Assembly: GCA_013152325.1 (NCBI GenBank) | Contig: JAADGN010000143.1 | Span: 1 to 33,382 of the forward strand | Direction: 5' to 3' | Length of the DNA: 33,382 bases | Source of the DNA: Chloroflexota bacterium | GTDB taxonomy: Bacteria > Chloroflexota > Anaerolineae > Anaerolineales > Villigracilaceae | Part shown: positions 7,654 through 15,404 of the stretch, in pieces | How the letters are laid out: the number at the start of each line of letters is the position of its first letter | How positions within the stretch are numbered: the stretch's first letter is position 1 | Made by a program: the position numbers and the translations under genes | Notes under the pieces: generated by a model | What the model was told of the DNA's origin: nothing | Database searches by the model: none | The model's input: only the letters and a program-made list of their open reading frames with translations

Positions 7654-8568
7654 CTAATTCAGCACTTCGATGTTCGGCACCAGCGGGATGCGCTCGATCA
7701 GGTCAACGAAGTCGGCCTCGGTGACTTCGGACTGCGGCTTGTCCATCAAGGCCAGCAGCGTGGCTTCCATCACATTCGTGCCGAAAGTACGCCCTTCCAG
7801 CCGCGGCGTGGAGGTGACCAAAATGTGCACGCCACGCTCGCGCAGCTCTTCCACATTTTTGGCGGTGGTCGTGTTGGTGACAATGATCTTGCCGCTCAAG
7901 TCGTCGGGCATATGGGCGCGAATGGAGACGAAATCTCCGGCAATGACATCGGATTCCTGGTAGTATTTCGTCCAGCGGGGCTCCGGGGCCTTATCCTGCG
8001 CCGAGCCGAGGGGATAAAACCATTTAAAGGGCATCTGGGTAATAACGGGCAGCAGAACCGCGGCCACAGCCCGCACGGTGGACAACCTGTGAATAGGAAC
8101 AGGCAGCCCCAGCGAAAACATGAAGTCGCCAAACGTCGCATCACAGCCGGCCTCGACCAGCGCGGCGGCCATCACATAGCGGTCAACCGCGTTGGTTTTC
8201 AGGGCTTTCATCCCCTTAAGCGTCTTGCCTTCGGCGTTGAGATGTTTTTCCAGCGCAGCAAATGCACGCTTGACCAGTAATCCTTTAATGCCGTTGCCGT
8301 CCCCCACTTTGCTGATCTTGATTGCGTCACGAATGCGTTTTACCTCGCGAAAATAATAGCGCCGATCCCCCACCCCCAGATAGAACTCCACACCACCGAC
8401 GCCGAAGGCGTCCACTTTGCCATCATAGGATCTATACGCCTCGACGGCTTTGTCCAGATCGGCGTTGAAACCGATACGCGATATTTCGCATTCTTGTCCT
8501 AGAAACTCGTGGACGGTGGTATGGTCACGCGAAGATGAACCCAGGCTGATCGATAGAATCTTTTTCAT
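7654..8568 (-). CDS. Conserved protein of the family annotated as quinate 5-dehydrogenase
   Basis: This is a 304-residue soluble protein without signal or membrane segments. It starts MKKILSISLGSSSRDH behind a good ribosome site (GGAGG, seven bases upstream). Recognisable family text includes DGKVDAFGVGGVEFYLG, KTNAVDRYVMAAALVEAGCD and the C-terminal GKIIVTNTTTAKNVEELRERGVHILVTSTP. I recall such proteins being labelled quinate 5-dehydrogenase in public annotation, but I see no classical shikimate/quinate dehydrogenase dinucleotide motif (GxGGxxxA) here. The enzymatic name should therefore be treated as unproven. It is monocistronic or leads nothing: a dispersed repeat follows directly, and a deacetylase gene on the same strand ends 78 bases upstream. 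Confidence 0.7.
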   Translation of the reverse strand: MKKILSISLGSSSRDHTTVHEFLGQECEISRIGFNADLDKAVEAYRSYDGKVDAFGVGGVEFYLGVGDRRYYFREVKRIRDAIKISKVGDGNGIKGLLVKRAFAALEKHLNAEGKTLKGMKALKTNAVDRYVMAAALVEAGCDATFGDFMFSLGLPVPIHRLSTVRAVAAVLLPVITQMPFKWFYPLGSAQDKAPEPRWTKYYQESDVIAGDFVSIRAHMPDDLSGKIIVTNTTTAKNVEELRERGVHILVTSTPRLEGRTFGTNVMEATLLALMDKPQSEVTEADFVDLIERIPLVPNIEVLN

Positions 8569-8646
8569 GGTACGCCTCCATAGCTCCTTGTCTCTCCCAA
8601 CGAAAGTATTTGCACTACCAAAAACACGGCCGCTGAGCAGTCGTTT

Positions 8647-9558
8647 CTATTGAGTCGGCTGAGTCGGCGTTTCCGTAACGTCAACCGGTCCCGTCCAGGG
8701 CAACACTGCGGCAAAGCGCGTCAGGTCGTACTCCCACCCGACCGGACGACGCTGCAAATAGAACAGGTTGCCTTTACCTTGTTCAGCCGTATAGCCAAGT
8801 CCAACCGCGGCTTCGTACTTTATGAAATGCACGTAGTCCACAGCCGCATCGCTCAGCTTCCCAAAAGGATAGGCAAAAGAAGCCACTGGAACACCAAGCG
8901 CCGCTTCGAGGTCCTTGCGCGACTGCACGACCTCGGCATAGAGGCCGTCGTTGTCCCTCTTGGTCAGGTCCGCATGGCTCATGCTGTGACTGCCCACCTC
9001 CCAACCCGCGGCGGTCATCTCTTTGATCTGTTCTACATTCATGAACCCGTCCGCTTCCAGCCGGTTGCTGACAATATACAACACCCCCGTGAAACCATAC
9101 CGCTGCATGATCGGAAATGCGTTGTCATAAACGCTCACGTCGCCATCGTCAAACGTAATGATGACCGGACGCGGCGGCAGATCGGCGCCCTCGGTGATGG
9201 CCGCCACCAGCAGCGAAAGCGGGATGGAGGTGTAGCCCCAATCGCGCAAAGCCCGCATCTGGGCTTCGAAATTTTCCGGCGAGACGTAGTACCTGCTGCC
9301 CGTCTCCGACTCGGCGATGTGGTGGTATAGCAAAATCGGGCACTCGACGATGCCCGGTCCCTGCGCGACCCAGGACGGGGTCGGCGTGAACGAGGGCGCA
9401 GGCGTCAGGGTGGGCGCAGCGGTTTGGGTGGGGGTGGCCGTACTGGTCGGAGGGAAAGGCGTAACGGTCGGCGTCGCCGTTGGAACGGGCGCGGCGCAGC
9501 CGGTCAGCAGGAGGGCGGCGATGAGAAGGACAAAGAATCGGTTAGAAAAATGGGACAT
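8647..9558 (-). CDS. Polysaccharide deacetylase (NodB domain) lipoprotein
   Basis: This 303-residue protein has a signal peptide and lipobox LLLTGC (Cys21), then a Thr/Pro-rich linker to about residue 70. The carbohydrate esterase 4 (NodB) domain follows. Motif 1 TFDDGD supplies the catalytic and metal Asp; motif 2 is GSHSMSHADL with the H-x3-H zinc ligands; motif 3 is reduced to SFAYPFGKLSD. Family members remove acetyl groups from peptidoglycan, chitin or surface polysaccharides. Lipid anchoring with a spacer suggests action at the cell surface. The start has no strong ribosome site. No neighbouring glycan genes point to a substrate. Confidence 0.9.
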   Translation of the reverse strand: MSHFSNRFFVLLIAALLLTGCAAPVPTATPTVTPFPPTSTATPTQTAAPTLTPAPSFTPTPSWVAQGPGIVECPILLYHHIAESETGSRYYVSPENFEAQMRALRDWGYTSIPLSLLVAAITEGADLPPRPVIITFDDGDVSVYDNAFPIMQRYGFTGVLYIVSNRLEADGFMNVEQIKEMTAAGWEVGSHSMSHADLTKRDNDGLYAEVVQSRKDLEAALGVPVASFAYPFGKLSDAAVDYVHFIKYEAAVGLGYTAEQGKGNLFYLQRRPVGWEYDLTRFAAVLPWTGPVDVTETPTQPTQ

Positions 9559-9611
9559 AGGAAAATGAGTGGAGGGTAACGAGCAAGCTGCTGACCGTCA
9601 ACCGGCGATCT

Positions 9612-10379
9612 CTACCGGCTGTTCAGTTCCCAGATAATGCGCAGACCATCGAGGGTCAGCCAGGGAGCAATGACCTGAACGACGTCTGTCTCGCGGGCGA
9701 TGACCTCCGCCAACCCGCCCGTCGCGACAACCTTCATCTCCGGGCCAAGTTCGGCGCGGAAGCGGGAGACCATCCCTTCGACCATGGCGACATAGCCGAA
9801 CAACAGGCCGGATTGCATGGCATGGACGGTATTCCTGCCAATCACGGAAGGCGGGCGAGCGATGCTCACCGGCGGCAGTTTGGCGGCATGTTGGAAGAGG
9901 GCTGCCGCGGCCAGATTGATGCCAGCCGTGATCGCGCCCCCCAGGTATTCGCCTTCAGCAGTGATGGCGTTGAAGGTGGTCGCGGTGCCGAAGTCCACCA
10001 CGCAGGCCGGGCCGCCGTAGAGATGCAGCACCGCGACCGCGTCCGCGACGCGGTCTGCGCCGACGGCGTGCGGATCGTCATAGAGGATGCGGACGCCGGT
10101 CTTGATGCCCACGTCCACCACCAGCGGGTCAATGTGAAGATATTGCTTGCAGGCCTGGACAACGCGTTCGGTCAGATTCGGGACGACCGAAGCCAGGCAG
10201 ATGCCGGTCAGGCAGTCCATGCCGCGATTGGCTTGCTGCAGCAAGCCGAGAAATTGCAGGCCGTATTCATCGGGCATGCGTGCGTGGTCCGTCGCCAGCC
10301 GCCAGTGCGAACCAAGCGTCTCGCCATCGTACAGGCCGAGGGTCAGGTTGGTGTTGCCGACATCAATCGCCAAAAGCAT
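9612..10379 (-). CDS. coaX: Type III pantothenate kinase
   Basis: This 255-residue protein has the hallmarks of CoaX: LLAIDVGNTNLTLGLYDGE at the N-terminus (phosphate loop of the ASKHA fold), GADRVADAVA near residue 105, and ACVVDFGTATTFNAI near residue 125. It phosphorylates pantothenate in the first committed step of coenzyme A synthesis, in the cytoplasm. It follows panD by 94 bases on the same strand, and panD follows metH by five. The three may therefore share transcripts, with two CoA-pathway genes placed together. Confidence 0.95.
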   Translation of the reverse strand: MLLAIDVGNTNLTLGLYDGETLGSHWRLATDHARMPDEYGLQFLGLLQQANRGMDCLTGICLASVVPNLTERVVQACKQYLHIDPLVVDVGIKTGVRILYDDPHAVGADRVADAVAVLHLYGGPACVVDFGTATTFNAITAEGEYLGGAITAGINLAAAALFQHAAKLPPVSIARPPSVIGRNTVHAMQSGLLFGYVAMVEGMVSRFRAELGPEMKVVATGGLAEVIARETDVVQVIAPWLTLDGLRIIWELNSR

Positions 10380-10473
10380 AGGTAGTCACCCGTTGTTGGT
10401 CAGAGAAAACGGAACGCAGAGAATAAAGCTGACTGCCATCCTCTACCCATTATTCTACAGCAATTCCAATTTC

Positions 10474-10854
10474 TCAGTTATGGGAATTCTCCCCAGCCCC
10501 TCGGATTTCACGAATGCGGTTGGCGTCATCCAGCAGGACAATCGTCGGCGACCACGCTTCCGGCAGCGGTTCGGGAACGAGGGCGTAGGTCATGATGATG
10601 ACATGGTCGCCCGGATTGAGCAGCCGCGCCGCCGCGCCGTTCGCCCGGATCACGCCCGATCCGGCCGGCCCGGCAATCGTATACGTCTCCAAACGGGCGC
10701 CGTTCTCCACGTCAACGACCTGCACCAACTCGAATTCGCGGATGCCTGCGGCATCCAAAAGCGCCGCGTCCACGGTAAGGCTGCCCTCATAGTGCAGGTC
10801 CGCATCCGTGACGACAGCCCGATGGATTTTGGCTTTCAACAACTTTCGATACAT
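10474..10854 (-). CDS. panD: Aspartate 1-decarboxylase precursor
   Basis: This 126-residue protein has the PanD self-cleavage site Gly24-Ser25 in YEGSLTVD; Ser25 becomes the pyruvoyl group. Conserved [16 protein letters not shown] precedes it, and [20 protein letters not shown] follows. The enzyme makes beta-alanine for pantothenate. Length matches the family. AAAGGA lies eight bases before the ATG, and the gene begins five bases after metH, so it is expected to be co-transcribed and perhaps coupled to it. The pyruvoyl enzyme is followed by coaX of the same pathway. Confidence 0.95.
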   Translation of the reverse strand: MYRKLLKAKIHRAVVTDADLHYEGSLTVDAALLDAAGIREFELVQVVDVENGARLETYTIAGPAGSGVIRANGAAARLLNPGDHVIIMTYALVPEPLPEAWSPTIVLLDDANRIREIRGAGENSHN

Positions 10855-10859
10855 CGAAA

Positions 10860-13800
10860 TTATCCTTTCATCAACTGCTCCACGCGACTCTCGCCCACGC
10901 TAAAGTATTTGGCCTGTGGATGATGCACCACGATCGCGGCGGTAGATTGTTCGGGGACGAACTGGTAAGCTGCCGTCAGGGACATACCCAATTCACTTTC
11001 GGCGGGGAGCAAATCGAAGACGATGCGATGGTCTTTCAACTCAGGGATGGCCGGATAGCCCCACGAGTAACGTTTTCCCTGCCCTGCAGGGATACCCAGT
11101 TCGCGGCAGATGTGACGGTGCAGGTATTCGGCGGTCGCTTCGGCGGTCTGGACGGCCAGTCCGTGCACGAAGTAGGCTTCGGAGTAATCGCCCTTCGCCT
11201 GGAGCGCATCAAATTTCTCTGTGGCCTGCTGCCCCACCGTCACCACCTGAAAAGCGACCACGTCCATCTGCCCCGAGCCGACGGGGGCAAAGTAGTCTGC
11301 CAAACACAGGTTGTCGCCGGAGGGCTGGCGGGGGAAGGAAAAACGGGCCAGCGGTTCGGGAGAATCAGCGATGGTCTCAGGATTATAGACGACAAGCTCA
11401 TTCCCGTCGGATTGGCAGGGCCAGAATCCGTACACACCCTGGGGTTTGAGCCAACCATCTCGCAGGGCCTCCTTCTGCATGCGCGCCAGGCGTTTTTCGA
11501 ATTCGGCCTGCATTTTCTCCCACTCTTCGCCATGGGTGTTCTTGGCTCCCCACGAAAGGCGGAAAAGTTCCTTTTTGTAGAGGTGCTGGAAGACGATCTC
11601 CAGGGGCATTTCCCTGACGAGACGCGGGCCCCACTGATCCGGGAGTTTGATCGGCGCGGGGACAATATTCGAACGCAAACCTTTGGGGCGTTTCGACGTT
11701 TTAGCGTTCGAGCGTTTGGCCTCCCGTGTGGCTTCCGAGAGAACACTCTCCAGGAGAGGCAAACGCTTTTCCGGATCGGTCAACGCTTCCATCGTCTCCA
11801 GCCCTTCAAACGCATCCTTGCAATAAAAGACACCCGGCGCATAATGCTGACCATCCTCCGTGAAAAGCATGCGGCGGCCAAAACGACGGTTGATGGCCGC
11901 TCCGCCCACCAGCACAGGGAAGTTCAGGCCGCGGCGGTGCAGTTCATTGACGATAAGCGGCATTTGCTTGCTGGTGCTGACCAGCAGCGCGCTCAGGCCA
12001 ATCGCGTCGGCATCCTGCTCGACCGCCGCGTTGATGATGGTCTCCGCGGGAACTTGTTTGCCGAGGTCGATCACCTCGTAGCCATTATTGCTCAAGATGG
12101 TCTTGACCAGGTTCTTGCCGATATCATGTACGTCGCCGTAGACGGTGGCCAGCACCAGGCGTCCCTTGCTGGTGCCCTCCTCGCGTTCCAAATACTGTTC
12201 CAGGTGGGCGACGGCCTTCTTCATCACCTCGGCGGATTGCAGCACGAAGGGCAGGATCAGCTCACCCGCGCCGAATTTTTCGCCGACTTCTTTCATGGCG
12301 GGGAGCAGGACATTGTTGAGGGTGTAAATGGCGGCGGCGTGTTTTGTGCCCTCATTCCCCCCCCTTCCCCCAGGGGGAGAAAGGTCAGGACGAGGGGCCA
12401 AACCGAGAATGACCTCATCAACATCATCCTCCACGCTCGACGAATCCCCAACCTGTGCAGGCTGACGATGCACAATACGCCAGTGCAGGCGCTCTTCGAC
12501 GGTCATGCCGGCAGTGGGATCGACCTGATGCGTCGAAGCCGTTGCATCGCGGCCATCGAAATATTGAATGACACGTTCCAGCGCGTCCGGGCGGCGGTTG
12601 AAGATCAGGTCTTCGGCCAGTTCGCGCTCGTTTTCAGGGATTTCGGCGTAGGGCGTGATCTGCGCCGGATTGACAATTGCCATATCCAGGCCGGCCTGAA
12701 CGCAGTGATACAGGAAAACGCTGTTGAGCACCGGCCGGGCAGCCTTGCTCAGTCCAAACGAGACGTTGCTCACTCCCAGCGAGGTGAAGACGCCCGGCAG
12801 CCCGGCCTTGATGCGCTTGATGCCATCCAAAGTTTCCTTTGCCGAATCAACGTACTCGGCCTCGCCTGTCGCGAGGGTGAACGTCAGCGCGTCGAAAACC
12901 AGATCCCCGGCTTGCAGGCCGTGTTCATCCACCGCCATGTCGCGCAGACGTTTGGCGATCTCCACCTTGCGCGCGGCGGTCTTCGCCATTCCCTTTTCAT
13001 CAATCGTCAGCACCAGCACAGCCGCGTTGTACTTCTTCGCCAACGCAAAGACATGGTCAGCTTTCTCGCGCCCGCTCTCAAGGTGCGTGGAATTGAGCAG
13101 GCATCGTCCCGGTGCGGCCTTGAGTCCGACTTCCATCACGTCCGGGTCGGTCGTGTCAAAGACCAGCGGTACGTCAATGCCCGCCGTGACCAGTTTGCGC
13201 ACCACCAGGCGCATCAGTTCAGCTTCGTCCTGCCGCTCGGTGACAGCCACGGAAATATCGAGCGCGTGCGCGCCGTTGTCCACCTGATGACGGGCGACTT
13301 CGAGGATCGCGTCCCAGTCTTCGGCCAGCAGCAGACGTTTGAATTTGCGGCTGCCCTGGGCATTGCAGCGCTCGCCGATCAGCAGCGGCGGCGGCTCCTG
13401 GTGCATGGTGAAGGCGCGAATGCCGGAAGCCAGCCGGGGGATATCCAGAACCGGGCGCGGCGGGCGTTTCTTCCCGTGAATTTTCTCCACCAGTTTTGCA
13501 AGATGCGCGGGGGTCGTGCCGCAGCAGCCGCCGACCACGCTGATGTCGTACTTTTCCACGAATTCGGCCAGGGCTTCGGCGAAGGGTTCCGGCTCGAGGG
13601 GGTAGACGGCTTCGCCGTCCACGTTGAGCGGCAGCCCGGCGTTCGGGATGCAGGAGACCGGAAGGGGAGCGTGCTCGCCCAGGAACTCGATCGGCTGGCG
13701 CATGTGTTCGGGGCCGGTCGAACAGTTCAGCCCAATGACGTCGATCGGCAGCCCTTCCAGAATGGTCAGCGCGGCGGCGATGTCGGTTCCGAAGAGCATC

Positions 13801-14426
13801 CGTCCGGTCGTATCGAGCGTGACCTGGGCCTGGATCGGCAGGTAGACGCCGGTCTCTTCAAAGGCTTTTTGGATGCCGGTAATGGCGGCCTTGACTTCAA
13901 GGATGTCTTGGGAGGTTTCGAGGAGCAGCACGTCCACGCCGCCCTCGAGAAGACCGGCGGCCTGCTCACGGAAGATGTCGGCGAGTTCGTCGAAGTCGAC
14001 ATCCGAGAGATCGGGGTCGGCGGCGGAGGGCAGCTTGCCGGTCGGGCCGATAGAGCCGGCGACGAAGCGCGGCTGCCCGGGCGTGCTGAACTCATCGGCC
14101 AGTTTGCGCGCCAGCGCAGCGGCCGCCCGGTTGATCTCGATCACCCGGTCCTGCAGGCCGTATTCGCCCAGCGTCAGTCGGTTGGAGCGAAAGGTGTCGG
14201 TCTCGAGCACGTCCACGCCGACTTCGAGGAAGGAGCGATGGACATTTTCCACGGCTTCGGGATGCGAGATGACCAGGTAATCGTTGCAGCCGTTATATTG
14301 CTCACCGCCAAAATGTTCGGCGGTCAGGTTTTGGTCTTGGAGGCTGGTGCCCATGGCGCCGTCGAAAATGAGAACACGTTCGTCGAGGGCGTCGAGGTAC
14401 GAGCGGTTGGTGTATTTGCGGGTCAT
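10860..14426 (-). CDS. metH: Cobalamin-dependent methionine synthase
   Basis: This 1188-residue protein carries all four MetH modules. The homocysteine-binding barrel has zinc cysteines Cys235 (GLNCSTGP) and Cys301-Cys302 (GGCCGTTP). The methyltetrahydrofolate (pterin-binding) domain covers about 335-600 ([15 protein letters not shown]). A helical cap and the cobalamin domain follow, with His767 in DVHDIGKN as the lower cobalt ligand. The reactivation domain is C-terminal, with SAM-binding [12 protein letters not shown]. It methylates homocysteine with methyl-tetrahydrofolate. Residues about 676-692 of the linker before the cap are Pro/Gly-rich and encoded by a palindromic G/C-rich repeat. 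A SAM-I riboswitch lies upstream, but a transposase unit separates the two. Downstream panD starts after five bases. The long ORF on the opposite strand is a shadow. Confidence 0.97.
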   Translation of the reverse strand: MTRKYTNRSYLDALDERVLIFDGAMGTSLQDQNLTAEHFGGEQYNGCNDYLVISHPEAVENVHRSFLEVGVDVLETDTFRSNRLTLGEYGLQDRVIEINRAAAALARKLADEFSTPGQPRFVAGSIGPTGKLPSAADPDLSDVDFDELADIFREQAAGLLEGGVDVLLLETSQDILEVKAAITGIQKAFEETGVYLPIQAQVTLDTTGRMLFGTDIAAALTILEGLPIDVIGLNCSTGPEHMRQPIEFLGEHAPLPVSCIPNAGLPLNVDGEAVYPLEPEPFAEALAEFVEKYDISVVGGCCGTTPAHLAKLVEKIHGKKRPPRPVLDIPRLASGIRAFTMHQEPPPLLIGERCNAQGSRKFKRLLLAEDWDAILEVARHQVDNGAHALDISVAVTERQDEAELMRLVVRKLVTAGIDVPLVFDTTDPDVMEVGLKAAPGRCLLNSTHLESGREKADHVFALAKKYNAAVLVLTIDEKGMAKTAARKVEIAKRLRDMAVDEHGLQAGDLVFDALTFTLATGEAEYVDSAKETLDGIKRIKAGLPGVFTSLGVSNVSFGLSKAARPVLNSVFLYHCVQAGLDMAIVNPAQITPYAEIPENERELAEDLIFNRRPDALERVIQYFDGRDATASTHQVDPTAGMTVEERLHWRIVHRQPAQVGDSSSVEDDVDEVILGLAPRPDLSPPGGRGGNEGTKHAAAIYTLNNVLLPAMKEVGEKFGAGELILPFVLQSAEVMKKAVAHLEQYLEREEGTSKGRLVLATVYGDVHDIGKNLVKTILSNNGYEVIDLGKQVPAETIINAAVEQDADAIGLSALLVSTSKQMPLIVNELHRRGLNFPVLVGGAAINRRFGRRMLFTEDGQHYAPGVFYCKDAFEGLETMEALTDPEKRLPLLESVLSEATREAKRSNAKTSKRPKGLRSNIVPAPIKLPDQWGPRLVREMPLEIVFQHLYKKELFRLSWGAKNTHGEEWEKMQAEFEKRLARMQKEALRDGWLKPQGVYGFWPCQSDGNELVVYNPETIADSPEPLARFSFPRQPSGDNLCLADYFAPVGSGQMDVVAFQVVTVGQQATEKFDALQAKGDYSEAYFVHGLAVQTAEATAEYLHRHICRELGIPAGQGKRYSWGYPAIPELKDHRIVFDLLPAESELGMSLTAAYQFVPEQSTAAIVVHHPQAKYFSVGESRVEQLMKG
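12349..12399. repeat. G/C-rich palindromic repeat inside metH
   Basis: On the metH strand this reads CTTTCTCCCCCTGGGGGAAG inside a longer run of C and G. It is a palindrome of a type often seen between genes rather than within them. It is translated in frame as part of a Pro/Gly/Arg linker ([16 protein letters not shown]). A related string, CCCCCAAGGGGGAAAGGGTG, occurs in the noncoding tail at 33101-33120. Confidence 0.5.
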
Positions 14427-14460
14427 GTAATCTCCATAAATAACTTTGGATAAGTACGGT

Positions 14461-14524
14461 GCGGGCTAAAGCCCTGCCTCAACTCATGGAAGTCCGCTGA
14501 AGCGGACTCGGCCGTTCAGCCCGC
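14461..14524. repeat. Dispersed hairpin repeat, family 3, copy 1
   Basis: Reads GCGGGCTAAAGCCCTGCCTC, then AAGTCCGCTGAAGCGGACTC and ends CAGCCCGC. It matches 29471-29533 in layout and in its unpaired segments, while the paired stems differ compensatorily (GGGCT/AGCCC versus GGACT/AGTCC; AGTCCGC/GCGGACT versus AGTCGGC/GCCGACT). It lies between the transposase unit and metH. Confidence 0.7.
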
Positions 14525-14568
14525 AGGGCTTCCATGTACTGAGCAGGGGATTTATCCCCGGCGGATAC
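14519..14568. repeat. REP repeat, copy 1
   Basis: This 50-base repeat is identical to 15021-15070. It holds two hairpins, GCCC-GCA-GGGC at its start and GGGGAT-TT-ATCCCC at 14546-14559, followed by GGCGGATAC. A double-hairpin layout is typical of REP substrates of Y1 transposases. Confidence 0.85.
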
Positions 14569-14577
14569 GGATTGTTC

Positions 14578-14988
14578 TCATTCACCATCTATTCTCTCAT
14601 AAACCGCAACCATCGTTTCTTCACGATGATGTTCTTTTTGATTGGCAGCATAAGCCACCGCTCTCTCCAAATTTCGCTCGCTGACACTCAAGGCACCGTA
14701 ACCAGCCTGCCATTTGAATTGGCCTTCGCGCTCATCCATTTTGTTGATGGCATACGCGCTTGCCCCTTTCAGGTGACGGACACAGTCGGCTACAGACAAT
14801 TTTGGCGGGATAGAGACGACGACATGAACATGATCGTCCACATTCCCCGCGGCGTGAATTTTTAGGCCCAGTTCTTTGGCCTTGCCATATAGCACACCAT
14901 ACAAGACCTTTTCTCGCTCAGCCGTCAACACCGGCTGACGATCCAGAGTTGCCCAAATGATGTGGTAGTGGAGTCGCCAATAAGTCAT
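14578..14988 (-). CDS. REP-associated Y1 transposase (IS200-like HUH)
   Basis: This 136-residue single-domain Y1 transposase starts MTYWRLHYHIIWATLDRQPV. The HUH metal motif is His53-Val-His55 in DDHVHVVVSIP, the catalytic tyrosine is Tyr113 in YAANQ (Y-x3-Q, Gln117), and the helix RHLKGASAYAINKM is conserved. It cuts and joins single-stranded DNA at hairpins. The same frame stays open upstream to 15222, but that extension would be translated from the riboswitch terminator and repeat, so the internal ATG at 14988 is used. It is oriented like metH and would be read by any transcript escaping the riboswitch. Confidence 0.88.
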   Translation of the reverse strand: MTYWRLHYHIIWATLDRQPVLTAEREKVLYGVLYGKAKELGLKIHAAGNVDDHVHVVVSIPPKLSVADCVRHLKGASAYAINKMDEREGQFKWQAGYGALSVSERNLERAVAYAANQKEHHREETMVAVYERIDGE

Positions 14989-15020
14989 GGTCGTTTTCCA
15001 TATTTTCTTCGGCGCGGGCT

Positions 15021-15070
15021 GCCCGCAGGGCTTCCATGTACTGAGCAGGGGATTTATCCCCGGCGGATAC
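15021..15070. repeat. REP repeat, copy 2
   Basis: Identical, base for base, to 14519-14568 and in the same orientation. It ends seven bases before the T-run of the riboswitch terminator. Confidence 0.85.
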
Positions 15071-15077
15071 TTCTCGC

Positions 15078-15106
15078 AAAAAACGCCTCTCTGAAATAGA
15101 GAGGCG
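15078..15106 (-). terminator. Intrinsic terminator of the SAM-I riboswitch
   Basis: On the minus strand a perfect 9-bp stem CGCCTCTCT-ATTTC-AGAGAGGCG (15106-15084) is followed by TTTTTT (15083-15078). The 5' arm could instead pair with AGAGAGGC of the aptamer's 5' side (15267-15260), giving a mutually exclusive antiterminator. Confidence 0.85.
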
Positions 15107-15127
15107 CCACGTTCATGCATGTCATCT

Positions 15128-15274
15128 CTCATCTTCCAGACAATTCGTCTGCCGGAGTTGGCACCTTTCTCAGTGATCGGCTGTCGGTTGTACCTGACCA
15201 CCGATTGCTGATGACCGTTCACTGGAAGGTTGCCGAGGCGTCACAGGGCCGGTCCCTCTGCCTCTCTGGATGAG
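15128..15274 (-). ncRNA. SAM-I (S-box) riboswitch aptamer
   Basis: The minus strand reads P1 CTCATC (15274-15269), then the conserved core AGAGAGGCAGAGGGACCGGC, CCTGTGACGCCTCGGCAACC, a P3 arm, AAGGTGCCAACTCCGGCAGA and closing P1 GATGAG (15133-15128). These are the invariant blocks of the S-box aptamer. When SAM binds, P1 is stabilised, which should favour the downstream terminator and switch expression off. The expected target is metH, first methionine gene downstream, now reached only through the transposase unit. Confidence 0.93.
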
Positions 15275-15303
15275 TGTGATTCTATCCTAACTTGTTGGGC
15301 GCG

Positions 15304-15332
15304 AGTTTACCATATCGGACAGGGACTGTCAA
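15304..15332 (-). promoter_or_regulatory. Sigma-70-like promoter of the riboswitch leader
   Basis: On the minus strand TTGACA (15332-15327), a 17-bp spacer and TAAACT (15309-15304) lie about 30 bases before the riboswitch P1. It is divergent from the plus-strand promoter at 15346-15375, with 13 bases between the two -35 boxes. Confidence 0.75.
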
Positions 15333-15345
15333 TTTTGTCTCCGGC

Positions 15346-15375
15346 TTGACATCAAGGAGGAGGCTGTGCTACACT
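15346..15375 (+). promoter_or_regulatory. Promoter of the tungstate/molybdate regulator-transporter operon
   Basis: TTGACA (15346-15351), an 18-bp spacer and TACACT (15370-15375) predict transcription from about 15382, which excludes the upstream ATG at 15366 and supports the ATG at 15405. Confidence 0.65.
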
Positions 15376-15383
15376 CGCAGCAA

Positions 15384-15399
15384 TTAAGTTTTTTCTTAA
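15384..15399. promoter_or_regulatory. Candidate operator at the transcription start
   Basis: An inverted repeat TTAAG-TTTTTT-CTTAA covers the predicted start of the regulator-led operon. It could be the binding site of the HTH regulator encoded just downstream. No other copy was noticed, so this is tentative. Confidence 0.35.
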
Positions 15400-15404
15400 C
15401 CGCG

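Larger units (their letters stand above)
14519..15070 (-). mobile_element. REP-transposase unit: Y1 transposase gene between two identical 50-bp REP repeats
   Basis: Identical direct repeats at 14519-14568 and 15021-15070 enclose a single small HUH transposase gene, with 9 bases and 32 bases between gene and repeats. This is the arrangement known for REP-associated tyrosine transposases (RAYT/TnpA-REP). The unit sits between the SAM-I riboswitch terminator and metH, so it probably arrived after the riboswitch-metH arrangement was established. Confidence 0.8.

Noticed and set aside
10920-14453. 1177-codon open frame on the plus strand opposite metH
   Set aside because: MetH on the minus strand has all catalytic motifs over the same span. 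The plus-strand translation has no recognisable domain and is a high-GC shadow.
14989-15222. N-terminal extension of the transposase
   Set aside because: It would be translated from the riboswitch terminator and a REP copy, and family members start at MTYWRLHYH.
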